Below are positions 25,989 through 35,493 of a stretch of 64,000 nt of DNA, piece by piece (position 1 is the first letter of the stretch; the number at the start of each line of letters is the position of its first letter). The stretch comes from CAWJFJ01 sp963800065 (lineage in GTDB: Bacteria > Actinomycetota > Acidimicrobiia > Acidimicrobiales > UBA8190): positions 372,001-436,000 of the forward strand of contig CAWCZO010000008.1 in assembly GCA_963800065.1 (NCBI GenBank), in the 5' to 3' direction. Below the pieces are notes generated by a model, which did not search any database, was not told where the DNA came from, and saw nothing but the letters and a program-made list of their open reading frames with translations. A program made the translations under genes and the position numbers.

Positions 25989-27269
25989 TCACTCGCCGCC
26001 TACTTCTGCCATGCGCTGGTGGACCAGTGCAACCACCATGGATCCCTCTCCTATGGCCGCCGCGCAGCGCTTGATCGACCCGCTCCGGACGTCGCCGGCG
26101 GCGAACAGCCCTGGCAGGTTTGTTTCGAGGGTCAAGGGCTGACGAGAAAGCGGCCACCCGTCAAGTGCGCCCGCTGACGAGATGAGTTCGGCGCCCGTGA
26201 GGATGTACCCGGCGCGGTCACGAGCAAGTCCCACGTTGGCGGCGCCTTGAGTGCGTGGCTCGCCTCCGATGCAGACGAAAAGCGCGTCGGTGGACAATCG
26301 AGAACGGGTGCCCGCTGACGAGATCGTTAGTGCTCGAAGGTGAGTATCTGATTCGAGAGCGACCACCTCCGTATTGGTCCGGACCTCGACGTTTCCCAGG
26401 TCCTTTACCTGTCGGATCAGGTACTGGGACATCGACGCTTCAAGTGAGCGACCTCGGACCAACAACGTCACCTGTACGGCATACCTCGAGAATCGTATGG
26501 CCGCCTGTCCGGCCGAGTTCCCGCCGCCGACAATGGTCACTCGGCACCCACTGCATGTGACCGCCTCGCTCGGGCCTGCGCCGTAGTACACACCGGAACC
26601 CAGGAGTTCATCGATGCCCGGAACCTCAAGACGACGCCAGTCGACTCCGCTCGCCACGAGCATGGCCTGTGACCGCACAGCTGTACCGTCGGACAGGTGG
26701 GCGACATAGCCTGAGCCGTCCCTGGTGATGTCAGCGAGACGCCGTGCGAGAAGGAATTCGGCCCCGAATCGCCTCGCTTGTGCCGTTGCCCGCGTTGCCA
26801 GTTCGCTTCCGCTGATCCCTTGAGGGAATCCGAGATAATTCTCGATCATGGAGGTTGTCCCCGCCTGACCCCCGGGTGCCACGGCCTCGATGGCCACGGC
26901 GCGCAACCCTTCCGATGCGGCATAGACGGCTGCTGCCAGCCCGGCTGGACCGGCTCCCACGATCGTCAAGTCGTACTCCGCCAGCAAGGGAGCCGAGACC
27001 ATTCCGAGTCCTGCTGCTACACCCTCGAGCGTCGCCGGGGCGAGCCGCATCCCGTTGGGGAGTACGCAGACCGGTAATTGGTCCACACCCCTCTCCTCTG
27101 CGGACAGCAACGTTTCGACCCGCGGCGCGTCGTCCACGTCAACCCAGTCATAGGCGATCCCGTTACGGCTGAGAAAGTCGCGGATGCTGTAACCGATGGA
27201 GGACGCCCGGTTCCCGACGAGCAGGACCTGAGGAGTGACGGGCCTCGCGTCGTAGTCGATCATCGACAT
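25989..27269 (-). CDS. FAD-dependent thioredoxin reductase-like oxidoreductase with N-terminal thioredoxin-fold extension
   Basis: A 426-residue flavoprotein. Residues 1-95 look like a glutaredoxin/thioredoxin-fold domain (VLLVGNRASSIGYSIRDFL, LPVCVLPNG) without an active CxxC. Residues 98-420 hold FAD-binding GAGPAG, NADPH-binding VGGGNSAGQAA and the C-terminal FAD motif LFAAGDVR. The catalytic CATC of true thioredoxin reductases is replaced by GAGPSEA; a CSGC pair lies a few residues later, beside the NADPH motif. ATG 27269 has AAGGGGG about ten bases upstream. It is likely an electron-transfer partner of an unknown protein, coupled to the LUD gene. Confidence 0.85.
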   Translation of the reverse strand: MSMIDYDARPVTPQVLLVGNRASSIGYSIRDFLSRNGIAYDWVDVDDAPRVETLLSAEERGVDQLPVCVLPNGMRLAPATLEGVAAGLGMVSAPLLAEYDLTIVGAGPAGLAAAVYAASEGLRAVAIEAVAPGGQAGTTSMIENYLGFPQGISGSELATRATAQARRFGAEFLLARRLADITRDGSGYVAHLSDGTAVRSQAMLVASGVDWRRLEVPGIDELLGSGVYYGAGPSEAVTCSGCRVTIVGGGNSAGQAAIRFSRYAVQVTLLVRGRSLEASMSQYLIRQVKDLGNVEVRTNTEVVALESDTHLRALTISSAGTRSRLSTDALFVCIGGEPRTQGAANVGLARDRAGYILTGAELISSAGALDGWPLSRQPLTLETNLPGLFAAGDVRSGSIKRCAAAIGEGSMVVALVHQRMAEVGGE

Positions 27270-27540
27270 GGCGCACAAACCCCCTTCATGAGATCAGGCT
27301 CGCACATCCACAACCGCCCCTCGCTGCCACGTCGGAGCCCCTGCACGCATCGTTCGCATTGTATGGGCCACAGCCCGCAACGGCATTCCTATGGGTGAAC
27401 CTGGCCATCCTGTCGGACGCACGACGCCACGATGCGACTTTCGGGCCACGAGTTCGGGCCCACCGCGGACCGCGTGATGCCTTGGCAGAGGCGCAGCCGA
27501 ACCGTGATGGGCGAGAGGTTCCTGCCGGGAGTGAGATCGG

Positions 27541-28755
27541 CTATCCGGACCCGTCGGGCGCCACCAGGCCGTTTGCCCGGGCCACGGCGCCGAACCACGA
27601 CGCACTGGGTTTGGGCATCCGGACGAATGTCCCCCGGTCGACGCTGTGGAGTCCGAACTTGGGTGCGAAACCGTTGGACCATTCAAAATTGTCGAGAAGG
27701 CTCCACACGAAATACCCGCGTATGTCCACGCCGTCATCGAGGGCCCGTCGTACCCCGCGCAAGACCTCGGCGAGAAAGGTGATGCGCTCGGCATCGTCGT
27801 CCGTGGCGATACCACTTTCCGTCAGGAGCACCGGAAGGCGGGTCATCGCCGCCGCACGCCGGGCACAGTGCTCGACCCCCTGCGGCCAGTACTCGTAGCC
27901 CATCTGAGTTGTCGGCACCCCGGGCTCGTTGGGGGCCTGGCCCTCCGGACCGAAGTGCACACGTGAGTAGCACTGGACCCCGATGAAGTCATCGCCCTCA
28001 GTTGCCCGCAAGAATCTGTCTTCGAGGATCTCTCGAGCGGCATCGAGCACCTCTTCCCCACCCGCATCGGCCACCATCTCGTCCATCGATAACGTGAGGC
28101 CTACCGGAAAGTCGCCGGGTCCCGATCGCAAGGCGTCCACGGCCAGACGATGTGCCCGCACGATGGCTTCGTTGACCGCCAGGTGGCGACCAAAGTCGCC
28201 CTTGACTCCGGGTGGGGAGGACCCAAGTGCATAGCCCATGACGCCGATCAGGTTGAGTTCGTTGATCGTGCAAGCCCAGCCGATGAGGTCGCCAAGATGG
28301 GCAACGGCGCGTGTAACGAATCGTGAGAATTTGTCGGGCGCATCTGGCGCCTCCCATCCGCCCCGCGCGCTGAGCCAGGCCGGGGTGGTGAAGTGGTGAA
28401 AGGTCACCACGGGGGCGATGTCCCGCTGGCGGCACGCCTCACAAATGCGGCGGTAATAGTCAAGCGAAGCGATAGAGAACTCGCCTTCGGCTGGCTCGAT
28501 GCGGCTCCACTCGAGCGAGAAGCGATAGGCCCCGAGTCCCATCGTTGCCACCAGGTCAACGTCCTCGGACCATCGGTGCAGCGAATCGCAGGCGTCGCCG
28601 CTCGACTCGGCACAGCCGGACTCCGGGTTATGCTCCCAGGCCCACCAGTCGTTGTTGACGTTGCCCCCTTCGATCTGATGAGCCGCTGTGGCCGTGCCCC
28701 ACAGAAATCCTTCGGGGAATCTGAACTCCGGTGTCGCAGTGTCCGCTCGTCTCAC
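27541..28755 (-). CDS. Glycoside hydrolase family 1 (beta-glucosidase-like)
   Basis: A 404-residue GH1 TIM-barrel enzyme. FPEGFLWGTATAAHQIEGG is the N-terminal GH1 signature, the acid/base Glu166 is in TINELN and the nucleophile Glu313 in LLTESG. C-terminal YFVWSLLDNFEWSNGF is the sugar-binding signature. The family's usual length is 440-480, so this one is slightly short. There is no signal peptide, so it acts on imported or internal beta-glycosides. No transporter is adjacent. Confidence 0.92.
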   Translation of the reverse strand: MRRADTATPEFRFPEGFLWGTATAAHQIEGGNVNNDWWAWEHNPESGCAESSGDACDSLHRWSEDVDLVATMGLGAYRFSLEWSRIEPAEGEFSIASLDYYRRICEACRQRDIAPVVTFHHFTTPAWLSARGGWEAPDAPDKFSRFVTRAVAHLGDLIGWACTINELNLIGVMGYALGSSPPGVKGDFGRHLAVNEAIVRAHRLAVDALRSGPGDFPVGLTLSMDEMVADAGGEEVLDAAREILEDRFLRATEGDDFIGVQCYSRVHFGPEGQAPNEPGVPTTQMGYEYWPQGVEHCARRAAAMTRLPVLLTESGIATDDDAERITFLAEVLRGVRRALDDGVDIRGYFVWSLLDNFEWSNGFAPKFGLHSVDRGTFVRMPKPSASWFGAVARANGLVAPDGSG

Positions 28756-28886
28756 GATCGCTCACTGTACCCCTTGGCCGTCCGGTCGGAGCGCTGCGTC
28801 GGACCGGTGCGGGCCGGGAGCTCACAATGATCGGTACGGACAGTGGTGTCAGCGTGTTCCTCGATCTCGGTGGGATCGACCGTGAG

Positions 28887-29297
28887 TTAAGACCGTTCCA
28901 TCGACTGCACGTCGAAGTAGATCGGCAGCAGATACTTCACATAGAACGCGTGCACCGTGAGGCCCGGATAGACGAGATCGTCATAATCCTGGATCTGGAC
29001 GCGATCGTCCCGCTCGCGGTAACGCACGCAGGCCTCGTGCAGCTCGTCGACTTCGGCGCGCGTGTCCTGCAGGAGGCCGAGGTGGTCGAAGCCCGGGGAG
29101 CTCATCGGCTTGCTGCTCTCCGCCAGCAGGATGAATTGGTCGGGGTCCGGCAGCAGGATGTGGCAGCGCTGCCCCACGACGTCGGTGTCGGTCGCCTTCC
29201 AGCCGAAGACCGATCCGTAGAAGGCGTCCACCTCGCCACGGAACTCGTCGGTCAGAGTACCCCGGGCGAACGTGAGCTCCATATGATTGAACCGCAT
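28887..29297 (-). CDS. VOC-superfamily protein
   Basis: A 136-residue VOC-like protein: RFNHMELTFARGTLTDEFRGEVDAFYGSVFGW and SSPGFDHLGLL mark the two modules' first strands. FYVKYLLPIYFDVQSMER is the last strand, where the usual metal-ligand Glu is not obvious. It lies 18 bases after the drug-exporter gene on the same strand, so it may be co-transcribed. Confidence 0.78.
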   Translation of the reverse strand: MRFNHMELTFARGTLTDEFRGEVDAFYGSVFGWKATDTDVVGQRCHILLPDPDQFILLAESSKPMSSPGFDHLGLLQDTRAEVDELHEACVRYRERDDRVQIQDYDDLVYPGLTVHAFYVKYLLPIYFDVQSMERS

Positions 29298-29315
29298 CCC
29301 AAGACGGTAGCTGCG

Positions 29316-30905
29316 TTATCGGAGCGGTGCTTGCGAAGCAACCACTGGTTCCTCGACACGGGGTGCGGGTGGGGCATAGCTCGGAACGAAGTCGCGCTGG
29401 CGGATCAAGGCGAATGCACCCACCGATCCAATGGCCGCTACCACAAGTCCGATGATCATGAGGTGGTCGAGCGTGCTGGCAAAACCGACACGGTAGGCGT
29501 GGAGGAGGGTGGCTCGTGCCGACGCCGAAGGTATCGAGGCTGCCACTTGACGCACTCCACCACCGGCCAGAGCACCATTGAGGGCCGTCCCACCGCGGGT
29601 CAGCACTTCCTGGCCGGTGGCGCTGGTCCGGAGCGCCACCGCCGTGGCGTGCTGGATCTGGCTCTGGAACACCGCTCCCAGAGCGGCGATCCCGGTGGCG
29701 ATGCCGACCTGGCGGAAAGTGTTGTTGGCCCCCGATGCCATTCCGCTGTGCTGGGGCGGTACGACACTCACGGCCGCTGATGCCAGCACGGGGTTCACCA
29801 TCCCGATGCCAAAGCCGGTGACCACGAACCCCGGCACGAGGACCGTCCAACCTGATGAGGTGTGGATCATGGACATGAGGAAGAGTCCGACAGCGACCAA
29901 CAAGAGTCCGGTACCGAGGAGGTATCGGGAGTGGATGCGCACGCTCAACTTCCCTGCCATCGGCGCCACCATGAACGCGAGCAAGGTGATGGGGAGAAAG
30001 CGGATCCCAGCGGCGAATGGTCCGTAGCCGAGGTCATCTTGGAGGAAGAGCGTGAGGTACAGGAACATGGCGAAGATCGACGAGGAGAGGGTGATGGCCA
30101 CGATCGAAGCTCCGACCATGGCCGGCCTGCGAAAGAGCTTGAGGTCCAGCATCGGGTCGGTCTGGCGCCATTCGGCGACGATGAAGACGACCAGCAGGAC
30201 GATCGATCCGATCAGGCCGGCCAGAATCTGGGTGCTGCCCCAGCCGTCATCGTTGCCTCGGACCAGAGCCAGGACGAGCAGGAAGAGAGCGACCGAAAAC
30301 GAAACGAATCCGATCCAGTCGATGCGACGTTCGTTGTGTTCTTTGGTAGCGACAACCTGTGTCAGGGTGATGGCGACGGCCACGATGCCGACGGGCACGT
30401 TGACGAAGAAGATCCAGCGCCAGCCGAACCCGCTCGTGATCGCTCCACCGATGAGCGGTCCGACGGCCACGGCACCGCCGATGACACCGCCATAGATCCC
30501 AAAGGCCGTTCCTCGCTCTTTGCCCTGGAAAGCAGCGGCGATCAGCGCCAGCGAGGTGGCGAACATGATGGCCCCGCCAACCCCTTGGGCAGCCCGGGCC
30601 AGGTTCAGCATCAGTGACGAAGTCGACAGCCCGCACAAGAGCGACGACGCCGTGAAGACGCCCAGTCCGATGGCGAATACGCCACGGCGGCCGAACATGT
30701 CGCCGACCACGCCGGCCGTGAGCATGAAGGCGGCCAGGGTCAGCGAGTAGGCGTCGATCACCCACTGGAGATCACTGAAACTGGCGTGCAACGACCGCTG
30801 GATGTCGGGGAGGGCGACGTTCACCACCGTGATGTCGAGGAGGAGCATGAACGTGGCCGTGCACACGGCGATGAGGGTCCACCATTTGCGTTCGAGCGCT
30901 GGCAC
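29316..30905 (-). CDS. MFS transporter, DHA2 (14-helix, EmrB/QacA) family
   Basis: A 529-residue transporter with 14 hydrophobic helices. LLDITVVNVALPDIQRSL is the DHA2 motif (helix 1), GDMFGRRGVFAIG motif A and LIGGAITSGFGWRWIFFVNVP motif C. It would export drugs or hydrophobic compounds in exchange for protons. GTG 30905 has GAGGAGG seven bases upstream, which rejects a longer frame. No regulator is adjacent on its upstream side. Confidence 0.92.
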   Translation of the reverse strand: MPALERKWWTLIAVCTATFMLLLDITVVNVALPDIQRSLHASFSDLQWVIDAYSLTLAAFMLTAGVVGDMFGRRGVFAIGLGVFTASSLLCGLSTSSLMLNLARAAQGVGGAIMFATSLALIAAAFQGKERGTAFGIYGGVIGGAVAVGPLIGGAITSGFGWRWIFFVNVPVGIVAVAITLTQVVATKEHNERRIDWIGFVSFSVALFLLVLALVRGNDDGWGSTQILAGLIGSIVLLVVFIVAEWRQTDPMLDLKLFRRPAMVGASIVAITLSSSIFAMFLYLTLFLQDDLGYGPFAAGIRFLPITLLAFMVAPMAGKLSVRIHSRYLLGTGLLLVAVGLFLMSMIHTSSGWTVLVPGFVVTGFGIGMVNPVLASAAVSVVPPQHSGMASGANNTFRQVGIATGIAALGAVFQSQIQHATAVALRTSATGQEVLTRGGTALNGALAGGGVRQVAASIPSASARATLLHAYRVGFASTLDHLMIIGLVVAAIGSVGAFALIRQRDFVPSYAPPAPRVEEPVVASQAPLR

Positions 30906-31292
30906 GTACCGGCCTCCTCGATAGCGAGTCGAGGCGTATCGTATTGGATCGATGGGGAGGGCACGGCACGATGTCCTTCCTCTGTAAAGAGAAATGCCTT
31001 GCGACATCGAGCTCGTCCCATCCGATCGCCACCGGCGGGGAGCGTCCCCGAACGTTCAGGACGGCTTGCCCTTCGAACATACGGAGAGCGAGGGACCGTG
31101 ACGGCGGCCAGCTCGTCCCGGGGCGATCACGGACGGTTGTGGGTGATTGACCGGCGAGGCGCAGCGAGCCGGAACGGCGATGCCCACCATCGGCTTGGCC
31201 AGGACCTTCCCGCCCATCGTCCGTGGAGCCGACCGGGTGTGGTCCCCGTGGGCGTGCCCCACTCCCGGGTCCTTTGTCGAGACCCGTCCTAC
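30906..31292. other. Gene-free stretch between divergent transporter genes
   Basis: About 390 bases between the divergent MFS gene and the metal-transporter promoter. A near-palindrome GTATCGTAT just upstream of the MFS gene could be an operator. No open frame has a domain or a good start. Confidence 0.45.
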
Positions 31293-31320
31293 TTGCATCG
31301 GGAATGGTTCTGGTTATAGA
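31293..31320 (+). promoter_or_regulatory. Promoter of the metal ABC transporter operon
   Basis: TTGCAT (31293-31298) and TATAGA (31315-31320) with a 16-base spacer make a reasonable -35/-10 pair. The -10 ends eight bases before the ATG at 31329, so the message would be leaderless or nearly so. No clear Zur or MntR box is recognised. Confidence 0.45.
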
Positions 31321-31328
31321 TTACCGCG

Positions 31329-32297
31329 ATGAGAAGACTGACGGCACAAGGCCGACGTCCGAGGAGGAGCTCGCACGGGCACCGGAAGGCGGCGTCGCTC
31401 ATGGTCGCCTCCCTCGTCCTTGCCGGCTGCGGGTCCACCTCGTCCGACCAGGCCGCCCACGCCACCGGCACACTCATCCGAGTGGTGGCGGCCGAGAACC
31501 AATACGGGAATGTCGCGGCGCAGATCGGGGGCAGGTATGTGAGTGTCACATCGGTCGAAAGCAACCCGAACACCGACCCCCACACCTACGAGGTGAGCCC
31601 CGGCGTGGCCCAGGCCGTGAGCGCCGCCCAGGTGGTCATCCAAAATGGGATCGGCTACGACGACTTCATGACGAAGATCGAAGCGGCATCGGCCAACGCC
31701 AAGCGCCAGGTCATCAACGTCCAGCACCTCCTCGGACTGCCTGACAACACACCGAATCCGCATCTCTGGTACAGCCCCGGAACGATGCCCAAGGTGGCTG
31801 ACGCCCTGGCGGCCGACCTGGCGACCGTGAAACCGGCCAGGGCGGCGTACTTCATGACCAATGCGGCGAGGTTCATCGCGTCGCTCCGTCCGTGGCTTAC
31901 GGCGATCGCCCGATTCCGAGCCACCTATCCGAACACCGCCGTGGCCACGACGGAGCCGGTCGCCGACTACATGTTGGAAGCAGCGGGTACGAAGAATCTG
32001 ACACCGTTCTCGCTACAGGCCGACATCATGAACGGAGTCGACCCGTCACCTCAGGACGTGACTCTCCAGACGGGCTTGTTCAGCGGCCACAAGGTGAAGG
32101 TGTTCGTCTACAACCAGCAGGTGACGGATTCGCTCACCGAGAGTTTCATCGCTGCGGCCAAGAGAGCAGGAATCCCCATTATCGGCGTCTACGAGACGAT
32201 GCCGGTCCCCGGGTACGACTACCAGACGTGGATGCTCGCTGAGGTCCGCGCCCTGCAGAAGGCCGTGGTGGACAAGGTCTCGACGGTGAAGTTGTAG
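31329..32297 (+). CDS. Metal ABC transporter substrate-binding lipoprotein (ZnuA/PsaA/TroA family)
   Basis: A 322-residue cluster A-I binding protein. The signal ends in lipobox LAGC (lipidated Cys34). Candidate metal ligands are His85 in DPHTYE, His145 in NPHLWY and Glu209 in TEPVAD, with a C-terminal acidic fourth. Glu rather than His at the third position is seen in manganese-binding PsaA/MntC-type members, and there is no His-rich loop as in ZnuA, so manganese is a good candidate; zinc is not excluded. It is followed directly by the ATPase and two permease genes. Confidence 0.87.
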   Translation: MRRLTAQGRRPRRSSHGHRKAASLMVASLVLAGCGSTSSDQAAHATGTLIRVVAAENQYGNVAAQIGGRYVSVTSVESNPNTDPHTYEVSPGVAQAVSAAQVVIQNGIGYDDFMTKIEAASANAKRQVINVQHLLGLPDNTPNPHLWYSPGTMPKVADALAADLATVKPARAAYFMTNAARFIASLRPWLTAIARFRATYPNTAVATTEPVADYMLEAAGTKNLTPFSLQADIMNGVDPSPQDVTLQTGLFSGHKVKVFVYNQQVTDSLTESFIAAAKRAGIPIIGVYETMPVPGYDYQTWMLAEVRALQKAVVDKVSTVKL

Positions 32298-32299
32298 CG

Positions 32300-33130
32300 G
32301 TGACGATCGAGACCGAGTGGGGCCCGCCGCCCATCCTGGTCGTGGAGGGGATCAGCGTCTGGTTGTCCGGCCGACCCGTTCTCCAGGACGTGGGATTCCG
32401 CATCCAGGCCGGCGAGTTCACCGGACTGATCGGTTCGAACGGGGCCGGCAAAACGACGTTGCTCCGCGTGATCCTGGGTTTGGAGGCGCCGGCGTCCGGC
32501 CACATCCTGGTCGCCGGTCGCCCCCGGTCGCCCCGCAACCCTCTGATCGGGTACGTCCCACAGAAGATCCTCCTCGATCCCGATATGCCGTTGCGCGCCC
32601 GGGACCTCGTCGGTCTGGGCCTCGACGGGCACCGCTTCGGCATTCCGCGCCGATCGTCCACCCAGAAGGAACTGATCGACGAGATGCTCGATGCCGTCGA
32701 CGCCACCAGCTTCGCCGACGCCCGGGTGGGGAACCTCTCCGGTGGAGAGCAGCAGAGGGTTCTGATCGCCCACGCTCTGATCAGTCGTCCGCGTCTGCTT
32801 CTCCTGGACGAGCCGCTGGCCAACCTCGATATCCGCAGCGAACAGGAGGTTGTCGAGCTGGTGGCCCGCATCGCCGCCGAGCAGCAGATCGCCGTGCTGA
32901 TCTCCGCCCACGACATGAATCCGTTGCTGCCGGTCATGGACCGCGTCGTCTACGTCGCCGCCGGACGGGTGGCGAGTGGAACCACCGAGGAAGTGGTGAC
33001 CACCGAGTCCCTGAGTCGCCTCTATGGCCACCACGTCGACGTCGTACGCATCAACGAACGGATCCTGGTGGTGGCCGGTCGCGACACCGCCGCCCACCAC
33101 CACTCGGATTTCTCGACGGAGCATCTGTGA
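32300..33130 (+). CDS. Metal ABC transporter ATP-binding protein
   Basis: A 276-residue ABC ATPase: Walker A GSNGAGKTT, signature LSGGEQQRV, Walker B LLLLDEPLANLD and switch His in ISAHDMN. The His-rich C-terminal end (AAHHHSDF) could bind metal. It begins two bases after the binding-protein stop and its stop overlaps the first permease gene, so it powers the same importer. Confidence 0.92.
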   Translation: MTIETEWGPPPILVVEGISVWLSGRPVLQDVGFRIQAGEFTGLIGSNGAGKTTLLRVILGLEAPASGHILVAGRPRSPRNPLIGYVPQKILLDPDMPLRARDLVGLGLDGHRFGIPRRSSTQKELIDEMLDAVDATSFADARVGNLSGGEQQRVLIAHALISRPRLLLLDEPLANLDIRSEQEVVELVARIAAEQQIAVLISAHDMNPLLPVMDRVVYVAAGRVASGTTEEVVTTESLSRLYGHHVDVVRINERILVVAGRDTAAHHHSDFSTEHL

Positions 33131-34032
33131 CGGTGCCGGCGTTACTGGCTCCGGTGTTCGAGCCCGGGTTCTTCTCGAGTTCGCCGGTTCACGTCGCACT
33201 GATCGTGGGCGGCATCGTGGCCGTCGTCTCCGGCGTGGTCGGCACCTTCACCGTCATGCGCGGCCAGTCCTTTGCCGGCCACTCCCTCGCCGACATCGGG
33301 ACGGCCGGCGGTTCGGCCGCCTTCCTGGTGGGGATCAGTCCTCTGTACGGCTTCGTGGCCATGAACCTGATCGCCGCCGGCGTCATGGAGATGATCGGCA
33401 TTCGTCGACCGCGGGGACGTGACCTGGCCACCGGGATCGTCCTGGGCGCCGCCCTCGGGCTCGCCGCCCTCTTCCTCTACTGGGACACCACGTATTCGAG
33501 TACCACGGGTGCCACCATCAACGTGCTGTTCGGGTCGATCTTCGAGTTGCCTTCCTCGCTGGTGCCGGTCATCGCCACCTTGAGCGTTCTGGCCACCGGT
33601 ATCGTCCTCGTCGCCTACCGGCCGCTCCTCCTGAGCTCGCTGAGCCCCGACCTGGCCTCCACCCGCGGCGTCCCCGTCCGCCTCGTCGGTATCGGCTACC
33701 TCATCGCTCTGGCACTGGCTGTGTCCCTTTCGGCCGTGACCATCGGCGCCATTCTCTCCACCGCGCTCCTGATCGGACCGGCGGCAACCGCCCTCCGCCT
33801 GACCAGGAGAACGGCGATGGCCATGGTGATCGCTGCGGCGGTGGGTATGGCCGCCACGTGGCTCGGTGTCCTCCTGGCCTACGACAGTTACTACTGGCTA
33901 CCCCGACACCAGCCATGGCCGGTCAGCTTCTTCGTCGTCACCATCGTCTTCGCCTCCTATCTGACGGCCACCCTCTGCGTCGGGCGCTTTGCCCGTCACC
34001 AACCTCAGCCCGTGGCGGACGCGGTGACCTGA
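33127..34032 (+). CDS. Metal ABC transporter permease, first subunit (ZnuB/MntB-like)
   Basis: A 301-residue permease with eight or nine helices of the ABC-3 family. GQSFAGHSLADIGTAGGSAAFLVG and STRGVPVRLVGIGYL (the coupling-helix region) are family markers. GTG 33127 overlaps the ATPase stop. Its last base overlaps the second permease ATG (TGATG), so the two permeases are made together and may form a heterodimer. Confidence 0.88.
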   Translation: MTVPALLAPVFEPGFFSSSPVHVALIVGGIVAVVSGVVGTFTVMRGQSFAGHSLADIGTAGGSAAFLVGISPLYGFVAMNLIAAGVMEMIGIRRPRGRDLATGIVLGAALGLAALFLYWDTTYSSTTGATINVLFGSIFELPSSLVPVIATLSVLATGIVLVAYRPLLLSSLSPDLASTRGVPVRLVGIGYLIALALAVSLSAVTIGAILSTALLIGPAATALRLTRRTAMAMVIAAAVGMAATWLGVLLAYDSYYWLPRHQPWPVSFFVVTIVFASYLTATLCVGRFARHQPQPVADAVT

Positions 34033-34832
34033 TGTTCACCGGATTCATGGTCAATGCGTGGGAAGCGGCCACGATCGTGGCCGTGGTGGCCGGCGTCGTC
34101 GGATTCTTCACCGTGCTGAGAGGGTCAGCCTTCGCCGCCCATGCCCTGCCGAACGGTGCGTTCGCCGGTGCCGCCGGAGCCAGCCTCATCGGTGTCAATG
34201 TCATCGTGGGCCTCGGTGTCTTCGCCCTCCTGGGCGCCCTCACGATCGGCGGGCTGGGCCGGCGGGCCCGCCAGGACGTGGCCACCGCGTTGGCCATCGT
34301 CATGATGCTCGGTTTGGGGGCTCTCTTTCTGTCCATGACCACCGAGTACGCGCCGGAGATCTACTCCCTGCTCTTCGGTGAGGTCTTGGGCGTGAGCAGC
34401 AACGAACTCCTCCCCACGGCCGCCATCGGCGGACTGTGCATCGTCGCCGTCTTCGTCCTCTACCGGCCCCTCCTGCTCTCATCGGTCATGCCCGACGCCG
34501 CCGAAGCGCGCGGCGTCAAAGGCCGGCAGATGGATCTCACCTTCCTGGTCGTGATCGCCCTGGCCACGACGATGGCGGTCCCGGTGGTCGGTTCGCTCCT
34601 CATCTTCAGCCTGCTCATCGGCCCGCCGGCGGCGGCCCGCTCGTTCACGGACAGACCACTGCACGCCATGGGTCTGTCGGTGGTCTTCGCTCTGGGGACG
34701 GTCTGGGCGGCCATCGCCTTGTCCTTTGCCTCCAACCTGCCCATCGGGTTCCTGGTCGGAGGCGTCAGCGCCTGCTCCTACGCGTCCGGGCGGATCTGGA
34801 CGGCATGGCGACGTACCAGGCGGGCGTCCTGA
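34032..34832 (+). CDS. Metal ABC transporter permease, second subunit
   Basis: A 266-residue ABC-3 family permease: RGSAFAAHALPNGAFAGAAGASLIG and AAEARGVKGRQMDLTFLVVIA. It is about 35 residues shorter than the first subunit but keeps the same order of helices and loops. The gene ends 13 bases before a convergent gene. Confidence 0.87.
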   Translation: MFTGFMVNAWEAATIVAVVAGVVGFFTVLRGSAFAAHALPNGAFAGAAGASLIGVNVIVGLGVFALLGALTIGGLGRRARQDVATALAIVMMLGLGALFLSMTTEYAPEIYSLLFGEVLGVSSNELLPTAAIGGLCIVAVFVLYRPLLLSSVMPDAAEARGVKGRQMDLTFLVVIALATTMAVPVVGSLLIFSLLIGPPAAARSFTDRPLHAMGLSVVFALGTVWAAIALSFASNLPIGFLVGGVSACSYASGRIWTAWRRTRRAS

Positions 34833-34845
34833 ACAAATCGCCACC

Positions 34846-35130
34846 TCAACACAGATCGAGGTGCTCCAGGTTGTCCTTCCTGAGACTCCAGGGACTCGTC
34901 TCGATGTAGGGGGACGCCCTGCACCCGGGCTGAGGGCACCGGCTCACCACCCTGATCGTCTTCTCGTACCCGCCGGCTTTGGAGATCCAGGTGTTGCCGG
35001 CCTGGATGCTGTCAACGACGGTCTCAAGGGCATGATGAGAACGATCGTCGGTGCAGACGCCCTCGATATGGCGGTGGGTGAAATCGTCCGACAGAGCCTT
35101 GCGGATCCCGGTGACGATGTAGGTCGTCAT
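34846..35130 (-). CDS. DUF3892 domain protein
   Basis: A 94-residue protein with the DUF3892 pattern: MTTYIVTGIRKALS, THRHIEGVCTDD, VVDSIQAGNTWISKAGG, CPQPGCRASPYIETSP and DNLEHLDLC. The Cys/His positions could hold a metal. Its ATG overlaps the stop of the monooxygenase-like gene (ATGA). The function of the family is unknown. Confidence 0.83.
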   Translation of the reverse strand: MTTYIVTGIRKALSDDFTHRHIEGVCTDDRSHHALETVVDSIQAGNTWISKAGGYEKTIRVVSRCPQPGCRASPYIETSPWSLRKDNLEHLDLC

Positions 35131-35441
35131 GGAGTGTGGCCGGGCATGTCCCTCAGGACCCTGTACCGGTGGCGGGCGATCCCGACGGCGAGATCTTCGG
35201 TGGCGTCGTCCCACCACCGGTCGGGGAGGTCTCCGGCGTCCTCGGCCTTGGTGTCGTCCCACATGGACACCACATAGATCTGGCTCCGGCTCGCGCCCTC
35301 GCCCGATTCGAGACACAGCAGTCCGAGGAAGCCCGGATGCCCGGCGTATCTGGGGGCGAGCTCTCCGTCGAAGATCTCCAGAAACGGCGCCATCTGTTCC
35401 GCCGGTAGGTGAAACGTCAGCACCTTGGCGACGGTGGCCAT
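35127..35441 (-). CDS. Antibiotic biosynthesis monooxygenase (ABM)-like dimeric barrel protein
   Basis: A 104-residue small ferredoxin-like barrel protein: KVLTFHLPAEQMAPFLEIFDGELAPRYAGHPGFLGLLCLES and SQIYVVSMWDD. Such proteins act on quinone-like or polyketide substrates or bind ligands. It is transcribed away from the LysR gene, with a set of palindromes between them, so it and the DUF3892 gene are probably the LysR regulator's targets. Confidence 0.72.
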   Translation of the reverse strand: MATVAKVLTFHLPAEQMAPFLEIFDGELAPRYAGHPGFLGLLCLESGEGASRSQIYVVSMWDDTKAEDAGDLPDRWWDDATEDLAVGIARHRYRVLRDMPGHTP

Positions 35442-35493
35442 GGACTCTCCGGGGTGGCGATCCGACTCAGATCCACGTCCGGGAACGCTACGT

